This document shows positions 1-8,039 of a stretch of 20,000 nucleotides of DNA, piece by piece. Source of the stretch: Sphaeroforma sirkka. Taxonomy: Eukaryota; Opisthokonta; Ichthyosporea; Ichthyophonida. Positions within the stretch are counted from its first letter, which is position 1. Every line of letters starts with the position of its first letter. Under the pieces are notes generated by a model. The model worked only from the letters and a program-made list of their open reading frames with translations. It was not told the origin of the DNA and did no database searches. Position numbers and translations under genes: made by a program. The DNA is taken from NCBI GenBank assembly GCA_001586965.3, contig LUCW03001377.1, positions 1-20,000 of the forward strand, written 5' to 3'.

Positions 1-67
1 TAAATTGATGTCAGACAGTTCAGAAGTTGTACACTACTCTCTGTAACTACTATATAACTGAAAAAAA
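1..67 (-). repeat. Family A 5' UTR-like fragment beyond LTR A
   Basis: This segment aligns by eye with the sequence just inside LTR B at about 3187-3244. Both share the pattern of a gacagt block, tacactac, and aactgaaaaa immediately before the LTR terminus. It therefore looks like the start of the internal region of a further family A copy in the same orientation, which continues off the left edge of the window. Confidence 0.65.
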
Positions 68-531
68 TATAAACTTGGATGGAAATTCATTTTTTAGGTT
101 TCAAACTATATTAAACTAAAAAATTACAATTTAGTCAGTTAGGATTCTCAGCAGTGAAGTTTGTGTAAGAAACGATCGGGACCCCGCCTCTTTGCTCAAG
201 AGCCTAGTTCATCCTCGATCATTACTATAGTGCTTACCTCTAGCTTCGTTCTTTATTGAATAATTTTCACCAGAAGTACTTAAATGTTCATGACCTCTCT
301 GCCTAATTTGTAAATAGGACATAGCAACGTAAGTCACGTTAATACATTAGCTTATATAAACAAAATTCCATCTGAAGAAAAGTTAAAAGAAAAGACTTAT
401 TGGATTTCTGGAGATTTCATGGAGGACCAGTAACTAGTTAAACAGTAGTAGTTCGAGATTATAAAATTTAGTTTATATAGTTATCCTACATCTGCCTGAA
501 TGTCTCAAAGCCAGGGTCCAAGTAGATGAGA
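68..531 (-). mobile_element. LTR A, truncated family A LTR
   Basis: Family A LTR in minus orientation. Its element-3' terminus at 68 reads TATAAAC instead of the TGTAAAC (plus-strand view) seen in LTRs B and C. It can be followed to about 531, where the element-5' portion (roughly 170 bp, including the TGTAGAAATACGG terminus) is absent and methylase-downstream sequence of copy 1 begins. A minus-strand AATAAA lies at 252-257 at the position conserved in all four family A LTRs. It carries several small indels relative to LTRs B and C. Confidence 0.8.
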
Positions 532-534
532 CAT

Positions 535-962
535 ACAAACTTCTTAGACTCTTCTAGTTTAGCTAAGAACTCAGTTGAGGGTTTCCACTTTAGTGGTACC
601 TGCAGGACCGATGCGACAAACGATGGTGTGTTTCCAAGGTGTCTTCTTAATAGAAAAGTATCCCCTAATACAAGAACGTGTCGGTTTTCACGGTCGACAT
701 AGATAGGCTCGTCTTGTAATATATTAATTCAATCACGTATCCATGGGTCGGAGCTGCGTAAGGGACATCACTGCGGAATGGTAGATTTAGTAATATTTAC
801 ATAATTTAACCACTGTGCGATAAGTTGCCAAGGTGGGTTGGCCCACGCATTATGTTTTGATAAGTCAAGTTGAAAGGCATCACCTTTAGGATGAGTCAAC
901 GACCTATAATCAGAAACCTGTTTGTTATGTTCTGCAGCGAACACATCAATAGTAAATGGACC
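535..962 (-). pseudogene. Dam-methylase-like block of family A copy 1
   Basis: Directly follows the RNase H frame. After a TAG where copy 2 has TGG (giving R-stop-G-P-F against RWGPF), the same frame reads GPFTIDVFAAEHN, then a DLSKHNAWANPPWQLIAQ block. NPPW is at 828-839. The order xPFTxDxFAxxxN, D-L-S, NPPW matches the phage-type N6-adenine methyltransferase (Dam) domain also known from DIRS elements, where NPPW/NPPY is the catalytic motif IV. The frame stops at about 770. Homology to copy 2 continues at DNA level through a block with PW to about 535. No methylation activity can be inferred for this broken copy. The alternative is a structural or integrase-linked domain that merely retains the fold. 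Confidence 0.65.
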
Positions 963-1515
963 CTATCTTGATTGAGCGAGGTTAGCCCATTTCTTATTAA
1001 GCATCCAATCGGTTGCTAATAACTCTTTAACTGTTTTCTGGTAGTCAGGGACAAGTCGAGAGAGCATGTCAGGAAGATGATTGTGTATTCCTGGTATGTG
1101 TGTAATGTTAAAAGCAAACTTAGCAGCAATGTCATGCCAGCGGCTCACTAACTGTGAACCAGGGTTCGACTCTTTTAAATATGTTAAAGACTTTTGCTCA
1201 CAGGCGACAGTGAAGTAACTTCCATAAAGGTAGTCTTTTAAACTGTCGTAGCACAGTAACTATAGCAAGGAGCTCTTGTTCAACGGTAGGGTAATTCCGT
1301 TGACTCTTATTATAACTCTTGCTAAAGAATTGTATGTAGCGCGGTTTACCATTTATCGTTTGGTAAAGCACTCCACCCACCGCTCGATCTGAAGCGTCGG
1401 TTGCTACTTGGAATGGGACACCATCCACAGGGTATTGCATGATGGGTGCGTCCATTACTTTACTTTTGACGAGCTTAAATGCATCATCACATTCTTTAGT
1501 CCAGAGCTTTTCCAA
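963..1515 (-). pseudogene. RNase H domain of family A copy 1
   Basis: Two minus-strand frames together cover a Ty3-type RNase H. The first (1515 to 1198) contains ATDASDRAVGGVLYQ with the first catalytic Asp, then FFSKSYNKSQRNYPTVEQEL with the catalytic Glu. A frameshift near 1210 moves the rest into the frame ending at 963, where HIPGIHNHLPDMLSRLV carries the last acidic residue in the usual ADxLSR-like position. The segment between them, readable in copy 2 as a D-Q-K-S-L-T-Y stretch, is present but crosses the frameshift. The domain sits between RT and the methylase-like block as expected for a pol polyprotein. Confidence 0.88.
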
Positions 1516-2201
1516 AGGCCTTTTGTGCAGCCGTAGGTGACTGAAAGGCTTTAAGTGATGAGAAAGATGAGATACCGAATCCTAGAAGAAGTTAACAAAC
1601 CCACACACAGAGTTTAAATCTCTTCCAGTAATCGGTGTTGATGAATCCATCAGAAATCGTTTCTTGCCAGGATCAATTTCTACCCCTGCTAGAGATACCT
1701 TGAAACCAAGCAAGTGTATAGTATCTTTAGCAAAAGAAAACTTGTCCTCGTTAATCTTAAGTTTGGCATAGTTTAGTCGCTTTAAGACTTCCTTAACGAG
1801 TTTAGCATGTTCATGTGCTGTCTTTGTAAAGATAACTATATCATCTAAATATACTGAAACGTTATCCAACAGGTCCGCAAATAGCTACATCATAACTTGT
1901 TGGAAGAAAGAAGGTAACATGTGTAAGCCTTCAGGTGCACCTTTAAACTGTAACTTCTTACCTTGCCAAGTAAAGGAAACGTATTCCTTATGCGGCCCAT
2001 ATATTGTAATTGATGGAATGCAGCTTTTAAGTCTACCTTGGAAAAGATAGTCGCACCTTCCATTTTGCATAGTATCTCGCATACCTTTGGTAAGGGAAAA
2101 CTATGTTGCGGAATTAGTTTGTTGATTGGCGACAGGTCTAGTACTACTTTTGTTTTACTAAACGTTCCATCAGATTTATATTGATCAACCGCTAAGAGAG
2201 C
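1516..2201 (-). pseudogene. Reverse transcriptase palm and thumb, family A copy 1
   Basis: Continuation of the RT begun in the ORF at 2202-3056. In the minus frames one reads DGTFSKTKVVLDLSPINKLI, HSFPLPK, a KVDLKAAFHQLQ block (first catalytic Asp), then FKGAPEGLHMLPSFFQQVMM, the usual FxxxPFGL-like box. The YLDD catalytic box (codons 1840-1851) follows in VSVYLDDIVIF, and the thumb has LLGFKVSLAGVEIDPGKK. It is interrupted by a stop at 2202-2204 (TAA where copy 2 has a Leu codon), a frameshift near 2080-2010, a stop near 1885 and a frameshift near 1580-1515. The catalytic Asp pair is intact in this copy, unlike copy 2. Confidence 0.9.
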
Positions 2202-3056
2202 TTAGTTAACTGGGGTTGCATCATAATTGATTTCAATTAGACCCTGTTTTAACCAATCTTCAATTTGGGTTTTGACAACGTCTTTGTGTCTCCAACTCAC
2301 GTAGTTATGTGAAGGACACTTTAACTTAGAGAAGTCGACGTTTGTTAAGTCAAGCTTAACGTACCCGTTAGAGAACTTAAACATACACCAGTCAGTTATC
2401 GCAATCTTCCTCTTTTGTATAATTAAGTGCATAAGAATATCGGCAACGTGGGATAAGATCGAAGGATCAGAAACTACGGCAGCGGCGGGCTCCTTCAAAA
2501 GCTCATCTTTGCGGTTCAAATAACGTCGAGATTGAGAAGATCCAACCACTCGTTGTCGAGTTATGGCGTCCCCAGCATTTGTGCCTTCCGCCCCAACATT
2601 CGGTGGCGAGGCATTCAGCGGCGAGGCATGCAATGAAATTTCACAAAATGTAACGCCGCCATCTTTGTTGATAGGTGAATTGGGCTGGCTTTCAGTAGTA
2701 ATAAACCGTCGATCTCGAGACGATTCCTCCACTTGTTCAGGAGATATAGCCTTTCCAATATCTGACTTTTCGCGGTCAGATGGCGAGCTGATGCCCTGGG
2801 CTGCACTACTAGGAGACACAAAGACACTGGTGAGCCTTTCCGCGGTAGTTGAGACCTTCTCTTCCAAGGCATTAGGGTCCGACGAGTCATCCTCAGAGTT
2901 TTCATCAGAACCAAGCTCAGAAACGGCGTCCTCTGCAGCTTCAACGGCAGACTCAGTACCAGACGTACCAGTGTCCCCAGTAACCTCAGGAACCTCAACA
3001 GGCTTAGCAGGCTTGGAGCTGGCGGCTCCCTTGCCTTTAGAATTACCTTTAGCCAT
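2202..3056 (-). pseudogene. Acidic gag-position ORF fused to RT N-terminus (family A copy 1)
   Basis: An open frame of 284 residues from an ATG at 3054-3056, the first ATG after the UTR. Residues 1-25 are basic and low complexity (MAKGNSKGKG, Pro-Lys). Residues about 35-75 are very acidic (runs of Glu, Asp and Ser), and 75-195 are polar and probably disordered. From about residue 200 the sequence is ordered (ILMHLIIQKRKIAITDWC), and from about 247 it is recognisable RT N-terminus (WRHKDVVKTQIEDWLKQGLI). No capsid fold signature, CCHC knuckle or credible aspartic protease is visible, so gag and protease are either lost or very unusual. The frame ends at a TAA that in copy 2 is a Leu codon, so the original protein ran on into RT. 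Confidence 0.7.
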
Positions 3057-3244
3057 AGTAACAGCTCAAGAACAGGAAAATTAATAAGGTCTAGGTACAG
3101 TAACTAGCGTATAGCTTACTTTAGGGTGGGTATAGCCACTATGAGGTAGTATAGAATACTTACAGTCCTGTCGCTGGATAGTAAGCAATTATTAGACAGT
3201 CTAGAAACAGTACACTACGGTAATTACTAAATAACTGAAAAATA
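3057..3244 (-). other. 5' untranslated leader of family A copy 1
   Basis: Lies between the LTR B terminus and the first ATG of the ORF. It contains no long open frame. The 60 bases next to the LTR recur at 1-67. I see no match to the common initiator-Met tRNA primer binding site immediately inside the LTR, so the primer used by this family is not evident. A minus-strand GTAAGT at about 3162 could be a splice donor, but nothing supports its use. Confidence 0.55.
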
Positions 3245-3841
3245 TGTAAACTTCGAGTATTATTTCTATGTTTTAAACTATGCTATATAAACTAAGATAG
3301 AATTATGTCAGTTAGGATTTAGCAGTGGTAGCTTGTGTAAGAATGATCGGGGCTGCCTCTTGGTAAGAGCCTTGATATCCTCGATTCACAGGACGTACCT
3401 CTAGTTGTTCTTTATTAAATAATTTTCACTAGAAGTACTAAGTGTTCATGACCACATGCCTAATTTGTAGATAGACATGATAACGTAAGTCAAGTTAATA
3501 CATTGGCTAATATAAATAAAGTTCCATCTGAAAAAACTTAAAAAAAAAAAAAGACTTATTGGATTTTGGAGATTGGCGGGATGACCAAAACCTGTAAGCA
3601 GTAGTTCAGAGATTATAAAATTTAGTTTATAATATCCTACATCTACTATCGTCTCAAATAGGTCCAAGTAAATGAGTCATACCAAATACTCAGGCTATTG
3701 GAGCCATCCAAGTGAATTTAGAACACTTTAGAAATATTAGAAAAAGAATTTGTATTAAATTATTATAAATACAATTAAAAACCAATATGTTATCTCATTT
3801 GATCTTGATATTTTAGACTGACGGGAGACCGTATTTCTACA
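3245..3841 (-). mobile_element. LTR B, complete 5' LTR of family A copy 1
   Basis: A 597-bp LTR in minus orientation with TG...CA ends: in its own sense it starts TGTAGAAATACGG (ending at plus 3841) and finishes GTTTACA (plus 3245). It aligns along its full length with LTR C (12138-12732) and, inverted, with LTR D (14696-15256). A minus-strand AATAAA-like signal (TTTATT on plus at 3411-3416) lies at the conserved place. Its outer side abuts the (TA)n microsatellite, so a target duplication cannot be recognised there. Confidence 0.9.
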
Positions 3842-3855
3842 ATATACATATATAC

Positions 3856-3905
<50 letters not shown>

Positions 3906-3909
3906 AATG

Positions 3910-3940
<31 letters not shown>

Positions 3941-4106
3941 ATGATATATTATTATACTATTATTTTCATATTCTTAAAGTATTAAATTATATATATCTAC
4001 ATATATCTTGATGTATATATATATTTATATATTATTATAATATTACATTATTATATATATATTGTTATACTATTTTTTTTTCTTATATTTTTTAAATTCT
4101 TATAGT

Positions 4107-4137
<31 letters not shown>

Positions 4138-4140
4138 CTA
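3842..4140. repeat. AT-rich microsatellite
   Basis: Long runs of (TA)n broken by TATTATTA and TTTTT patches. There is no coding potential. The left end meets the outer terminus of LTR B exactly, so the LTR element appears to have inserted into, or next to, this simple repeat. Confidence 0.95.
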
Positions 4141-4181
4141 ACTTTTCATGCTCTATACGGTATTTCAAAAAACACAGATGA

Positions 4182-4445
4182 GTTGTACACAAATCAAACA
4201 AGTTACATGCTGCGGAGGCTGCCTATGTCTTCAAGGAGAGGGGCACATGTGTCCGAATTTGTGATCTTGTTGAATCAAAGGAACAGACATTGGACATTGT
4301 AGAAAATAACGCTACAGATATTATATTTCTACGTAGTATGCCAACTCCTGCTAGAGCTGATTTATATGGTAAGATCGAAATACAATTATCATATGGTCCT
4401 GTAAAGGAGCATCATCGACCACGTGAGTTGCGTACTAGGCAGTGA
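4182..4445 (+). pseudogene. Unidentified open stretch, possible gene or exon fragment
   Basis: An 87-codon open frame between two stops, ending with TGA at 4443-4445. It has a balanced, protein-like composition unlike the surrounding AT-rich DNA (for example LHAAEAAYVFKERG, then SKEQTLDIVENNATDIIFL and ARADLYGKIEIQLSYG). The only internal ATG in frame is at 4338, so as it stands it lacks a proper start. It could be a terminal exon, a truncated gene, or a transposon protein I do not recognise. A loose resemblance to universal-stress-protein repeats is too weak to name. Confidence 0.4.
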
Positions 4446-4734
4446 GATAAGCTTGAATTAAGTAGCATATACAAACAACAAATAATAAAAGACAACATAA
4501 CCTACCTCAACAAATTTATTCGACAAAAATTGATATAGTCGAAGGCTCTTTAATTGAAATTTAAACAAATTTTGCACAATAAAGTCAGTAAATGTACATG
4601 AAAAAATTTGTAATTGCCGCTAACTGTACATTTGTACATATTTGATCAATATTTCAGTACGGTTTCATCGAGAAAAAGAGTGAATGTACATTTGGTGACT
4701 TTATCACAACTATAATGTACATTTAGCGATTTTG
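4446..4734. repeat. AT-rich spacer with nested inverted repeats, MITE-like
   Basis: No gene. Two arms at 4579-4599 and 4684-4704 are inverted copies of each other with 19 of 21 bases matching (ATAAAGTCA..AAATGTACAT). Two further copies of the TGTACAT core lie inside and just outside, at 4616-4631 (forward) and 4714-4731 (reverse), giving a forward-forward-reverse-reverse order. The right edge lies a few bases before family A copy 2 homology starts. A small non-autonomous DNA transposon is possible, but a clean target duplication is not seen. Confidence 0.45.
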
Positions 4735-5481
4735 TTCGTAAAACAAGGTCTAATTGAAATCGATTATGATGCAACCCCAGTTAACTTAGCTCTCGTATCG
4801 ATCGATCAATATAAGTCTGATGGAACGTTTAGTAAAACACGAGTTGTACTAGACCTGTCACCAATCATCAAACTAATTCCGCTACATAGTTTTCTTTTAC
4901 CTAAGATAAGCGAGATATTACGCAAAATGGAAGGTGCGAATATATTTTCCAAGATAGAATTAGAAGCTGCATTCTATCAATTACAGATATATTAGCCTCA
5001 TAGGAAGTACTTTTCCTATTCTTGGTAAGGTAAGAAGCACCAGTTTAAAGGTGTATCTGAAGGCTCACACGTGTCTCCTTCTTTCTTCCAACAAGTAATG
5101 ATGGAACTATTTGCGGACCTGTCGGATAAAGTAACAGTCTATTTAGATGAAATAGTTAACTTCACAAAGACGACATATGAGCACGCTAAACTCGTTAAGA
5201 AAGTCTTAAAGCGACTTAGCCATGCTAAACTTAGAATTAGGGTGGACAAGAGTTCGTTTGCTAATGATACTATACATTTATTTGGTTATAAGATATCTTC
5301 AGCAGGGGTAGAGATTAGTCCTGACAAGAAACAATTTCTGTTGGATTTATTAACACCGATTACTGGAAGAAACGTGAACCCTGTGTGTGAGTTTGTCAAC
5401 TTATTCTCGGATCCGGTACCTCGTCTTTCTCATAACCTAAAGCCTTTCAGTCACCTCCGGCGGTGTAAAGGACCTTCGTGA
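4735..5481 (+). pseudogene. Reverse transcriptase of family A copy 2
   Basis: Starts at the GLIEIDYDATPVNLALV block and runs through VVLDLSPIIKLIPLHS, LLPKISEIL and KIELEAAFYQ. Copy 1 has KVDL here, so the first catalytic Asp is Glu in this copy. A stop at about 4993 and a frameshift separate this from the second part (5071 onward) with PSFFQQVMMELFADL, then VTVYLDEIVNF, where the second Asp of YLDD is Glu (codon 5149-5151). The thumb has LFGYKISSAGVEISPDKKQ. Two of the three catalytic acidic residues are thus replaced, and the protein could not be active even without the stops. Confidence 0.88.
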
Positions 5482-6009
5482 ATGCTTTGGACAGAAAAAA
5501 AATGTGATGGTGGCGTGGACTAAAGAATGTGATGAAGTATTTAAACTCGTCAAAAAATAAAGTAATGAACGCACCCATCATGCAATACCCTGTAGATGGT
5601 TTGACCTCCCATTCCAGAAGCAACCGACACTTCAGATCGAGCGGTAGGTGGAGTGCTTCACCAAACGATAAATGGTAAACCGCGCTACATAGCATTCTAT
5701 AGCAAGAGTTATAATAATAGTCAACTTAATTACCCTACTGCTAAACAAGAGCTTCATATTGCTACAGTTACTGCGCTAAGACAGTTTAAAGACTACCTTT
5801 ACGGCAGTTACTTTATTGTCGCCTGTGATCAAAAGTCCCTAACATACTTAAAGGACATGAACCATGATTCACAGTTGGTGAGCCGCTGGAATGACATTAT
5901 TGCTAAGCTCACTTTTAACATTACATACACACCAGGAATACATAACCATCTTCCTGACATGCTCACTCGACTTGTCCCTGATTACCAGAAACCAGTCAAA
6001 GCGCTATTA
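5482..6009 (+). pseudogene. RNase H of family A copy 2
   Basis: The connection region and RNase H follow RT with two frame changes. From about 5622 the frame reads ATDTSDRAVGGVLHQ with the first catalytic Asp, then FYSKSYNNSQLNYPTAKQEL, where copy 1 has TVEQEL. It continues through FKDYLYGSYFIVACDQKSL to TPGIHNHLPDMLTRLV. The frame is open from 5653 to 6018. The original reading frame into the methylase-like block is cut at 6014 by the inserted LTR-like element, which creates the stop just after LLTM. Confidence 0.88.
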
Positions 6010-6263
6010 ACAATGTAGTAAGTATACGCGAGATAACTGTATCTCAACGTTCTCCTCCTCAGGGAGGGGACGTTGTTCATTTATTAGTAATTATAAACAG
6101 TAATCCTAAAATGACTGACTCTTAAATGAGTCATTAGTCATGTGCTGTAAAACCAGCAAAACCCTAAAACCCAGTTTATCAGATTATTCTGATAAACTGT
6201 AAAACTTGTAATAAACCTAAAATAATCAAATAAATATAAGTACTTGTATTCTGACCACAACAA
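6010..6263 (+). mobile_element. Inserted 246-bp solo-LTR-like element with 4-bp target duplication
   Basis: Comparison with copy 1 shows that 6014-6259 is an insertion between the end of RNase H and the DWMLNKKW block. The insert begins TGTAG and ends CCACA (TG...CA ends), and it is flanked by ACAA at 6010-6013 and 6260-6263. Removing the insert and one ACAA restores the sequence expected from copy 1. Inside are GC hairpins (about 6049-6076), a TGACTC...GAGTCA inverted repeat, and a perfect GTTTATCAG/CTGATAAAC inverted repeat at about 6174-6197. It has no coding capacity and no similarity to the family A LTR. A solo LTR of another family is the best reading. Strand is not determined. Confidence 0.75.
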
Positions 6264-6760
6264 CCGATTGGATGCTTAATAAGAAATGGTATAACCTCCT
6301 CAATTACGATGGGGTCCATTTACTGTTGATATGTTCGCCGCAGAACATAATTAGCAGATTTCTGAATATAGGTCGTTGACTCATCCTAAAGGTGATGTCT
6401 TGCAACTTGACTTATCAAAGCATAGTGCGTGGGCTAGCCCACCTTGGCAACTTATCGCACAATTGTTAATTATGTGTGATTTAATTAATATGATACAAGA
6501 CGAACCCATCTATGTCGACCGTTAAACCGACACGTATTTGTATCAGGTATCCTATTTTACTAAGAAGTTCCCTTGGAAACACACCATTGTTTGTCGCATC
6601 GATCCTGCAGGTACCACTAAGTGGGAATCTCAAACGAGCTCTTATCTAAACAAGAAGAGTCAAAAGAGTTTGAACAAAAGCTCAAGACTCGTACAATACA
6701 TGCACCCAACAAGAATGCAGTCGAGGTATTGCCGATTGAAACTGCACTAGATCGTAAAAT
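6264..6760 (+). pseudogene. Dam-methylase-like block of family A copy 2
   Basis: After DWMLNKKW the sequence reads LRWGPFTVDMFAAEHN, a stop codon where copy 1 has Lys, then YRSLTHPKGD, LDLSKHSAWASPPWQLIAQ. The motif IV equivalent at 6436-6447 is SPPW here and NPPW in copy 1. Further on, TKKFPWKHTIVCRIDPAGTT resembles the Pro-Trp region after the catalytic block of Dam-like domains. The conserved Trp in RWGPF is kept here, whereas copy 1 has a stop. The domain lies between RNase H and integrase, so it was part of pol. Confidence 0.62.
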
Positions 6761-7673
6761 TCATGGAATTAACTAATGGATCAAAGACTCAAAGCTTTAA
6801 GGAAACTAAACCCTGAAGCTTGCACTCAACTACTTAAATCGCTGCTTAAATAACAGCCAGGGGTTGCGAAACAACTGAAGAAGATACTTCAACAATATGT
6901 TGTTGTTAAGTTCGTATCTCAGGACTTAACGGAACTACGGTTCACCCAGCCATGTTACACAGAATCTGGCTAGCATAGAAGAGCACGAGAGTAGAGTTGA
7001 AATGATACATTTAACTCGCCGAGCATATGAGCATACTTTCAAAATGGCTATTCGTCCAGGGCTTGATCACCCGGCGCTGAAAGAAACCATACGTGAAGTA
7101 TACTGATGCTGTACTGATTGTGAAAAGAACCAGATTAAGCACTACGGTTGGACACCCCTAAAAGCGTGAAAGAAGACCAACTGATGCGGCGAGTCATAGT
7201 CGATTTGGTCGAACTCCGCGATCTAAGCATACAGACAATGTATATATATATGTCATTTCTGATGTGTGGCTTTGGGCTATAATATGCTTATGCAATACCG
7301 AACAAACGCTCGCAAACAGTGGCAGAGTTATGCAATCACGTCTTTAATGATTCGGTTTCCTCCGAGTGCCATGTTCTGATAACGGTAGTGAGTCTTATAC
7401 CGACGTAATAGAGGCACTTATACTCGTATCAGGCATGACCTATAGGCGTGGTGTTCCTTATAGATCTCAAACGCAGGGTGCAAATGAGACACGTCATATA
7501 GAACTTAAAAAAACTCTTGCGTACCACACTAGATGACGTTGAGGATATGTGGCCTTATCTTTTTTGAAATGAGGGGTTCAAGCTATAACACTCTCGTTTC
7601 ACTATTTCTTTGGCTGCTATAGTGAATTACAAGCAACGTTACACAAAACTGCGCCCGAGAATCACGTTACTCC
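6761..7673 (+). pseudogene. Integrase zinc-finger and DD35E core of family A copy 2
   Basis: A broken integrase. The N-terminal HHCC finger is visible at about 7003-7130 as HLTRRAYEHTF followed by CCTDCEKNQ. The catalytic core starts with VDLVELRDLS (first Asp 7202-7204) and passes through AIPNKRSQTVAELCNHVF. It reaches DNGSE (second Asp 7378-7380) and QGANE (Glu 7486-7488). The frame between the second Asp and the Glu is open, with exactly 35 intervening codons, the retroviral/Ty3 DD35E spacing. Several stops and frameshifts occur before and between the blocks. 6761-7000 is a linker without recognisable domain. Confidence 0.85.
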
Positions 7674-8039
7674 GTGGCTACAAAAGATCGAGGATATGCA
7701 GAATGTTGTTGCCCCTGTTTACTCGAGCACAAGAATCGTATTCTACTGAAAGCGTGTGACCGATGGAATAACACTAAGAACACTGTTCATTTCAAAGTTG
7801 GCGATTACGTTAACATTTTATATGGCAACGCCAACGATACCGAACTCTCTTCTAAGACAATTGGACCTCTTGTTATTTCCTACCATGATGAGAAGAGTGA
7901 TACTTACGAAGTAAATAACATATGTGGTACCAGCGCAACTAATCTAAGCACTCACCGTATCCCTACCTCCGAACTCTCATTTGCTCGTTCTTTTGATTCT
8001 GATGTCCAGTTATGGAGTCACAAGTCAAAGGTATATTAA
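7674..8039 (+). pseudogene. Integrase C-terminal region of family A copy 2
   Basis: Open frame of 121 codons that begins within integrase, so its ATG is not a true start. It has the C-terminal DNA-binding pattern of Ty3 integrases: FKVGDYVNIL, then TIGPLVISYHDEKSDTYEV, corresponding to the usual VGDxV and GPFxV blocks. The next part is Ser/Thr-rich. A frameshift near 8030 leads into the frame with FEDGYTYYKIRFMDGT, which looks faintly like a chromodomain or integrase tail but is not enough to name. Confidence 0.75.

Larger units (their letters stand above)
68..3841 (-). mobile_element. Family A Ty3/gypsy-like retrotransposon, copy 1 (degenerate)
   Basis: A degenerate LTR retrotransposon read on the minus strand. 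Order in its own sense: complete LTR (3841 down to 3245), 5' UTR, acidic ORF fused to the start of reverse transcriptase, RT palm and thumb, RNase H, methylase-like block, then a jump at about 531 into the middle of another LTR of the same family. The integrase and the first part of that LTR are missing. Copy 2 on the plus strand supplies the missing order. Stops and frameshifts break the reading frame repeatedly, so this is a dead copy. The RT and RNase H motifs are Ty3-like (KxDLxAAFHQ, YLDD, TDAS, HxPGxxN). Assignment to a named clade would need a tree. Confidence 0.9.

Noticed and set aside
1160..1175. GGTTCGACTC resembling a tRNA B box
   Set aside because: It lies inside RNase H coding sequence and no cloverleaf can be formed around it.
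2930..2990. DTGTS in the acidic ORF as an aspartic protease motif
   Set aside because: The context is low-complexity Gly/Thr/Ser/Glu sequence without the flanking hydrophobic residues or downstream blocks of a retroviral protease.
2563..3084. Plus-strand open frame of 173 codons
   Set aside because: It is the antisense shadow of the acidic ORF. Ser/Ala/Glu-rich sequence often stays open on the other strand, and it matches nothing.
3446..3667. Minus-strand open frame of 73 codons
   Set aside because: Lies wholly inside LTR B and is not kept in LTRs A, C or D.
7674..7676. ATG at 7674 as the start of a separate gene
   Set aside because: The sequence upstream is integrase coding of the same polyprotein, so this Met is internal.
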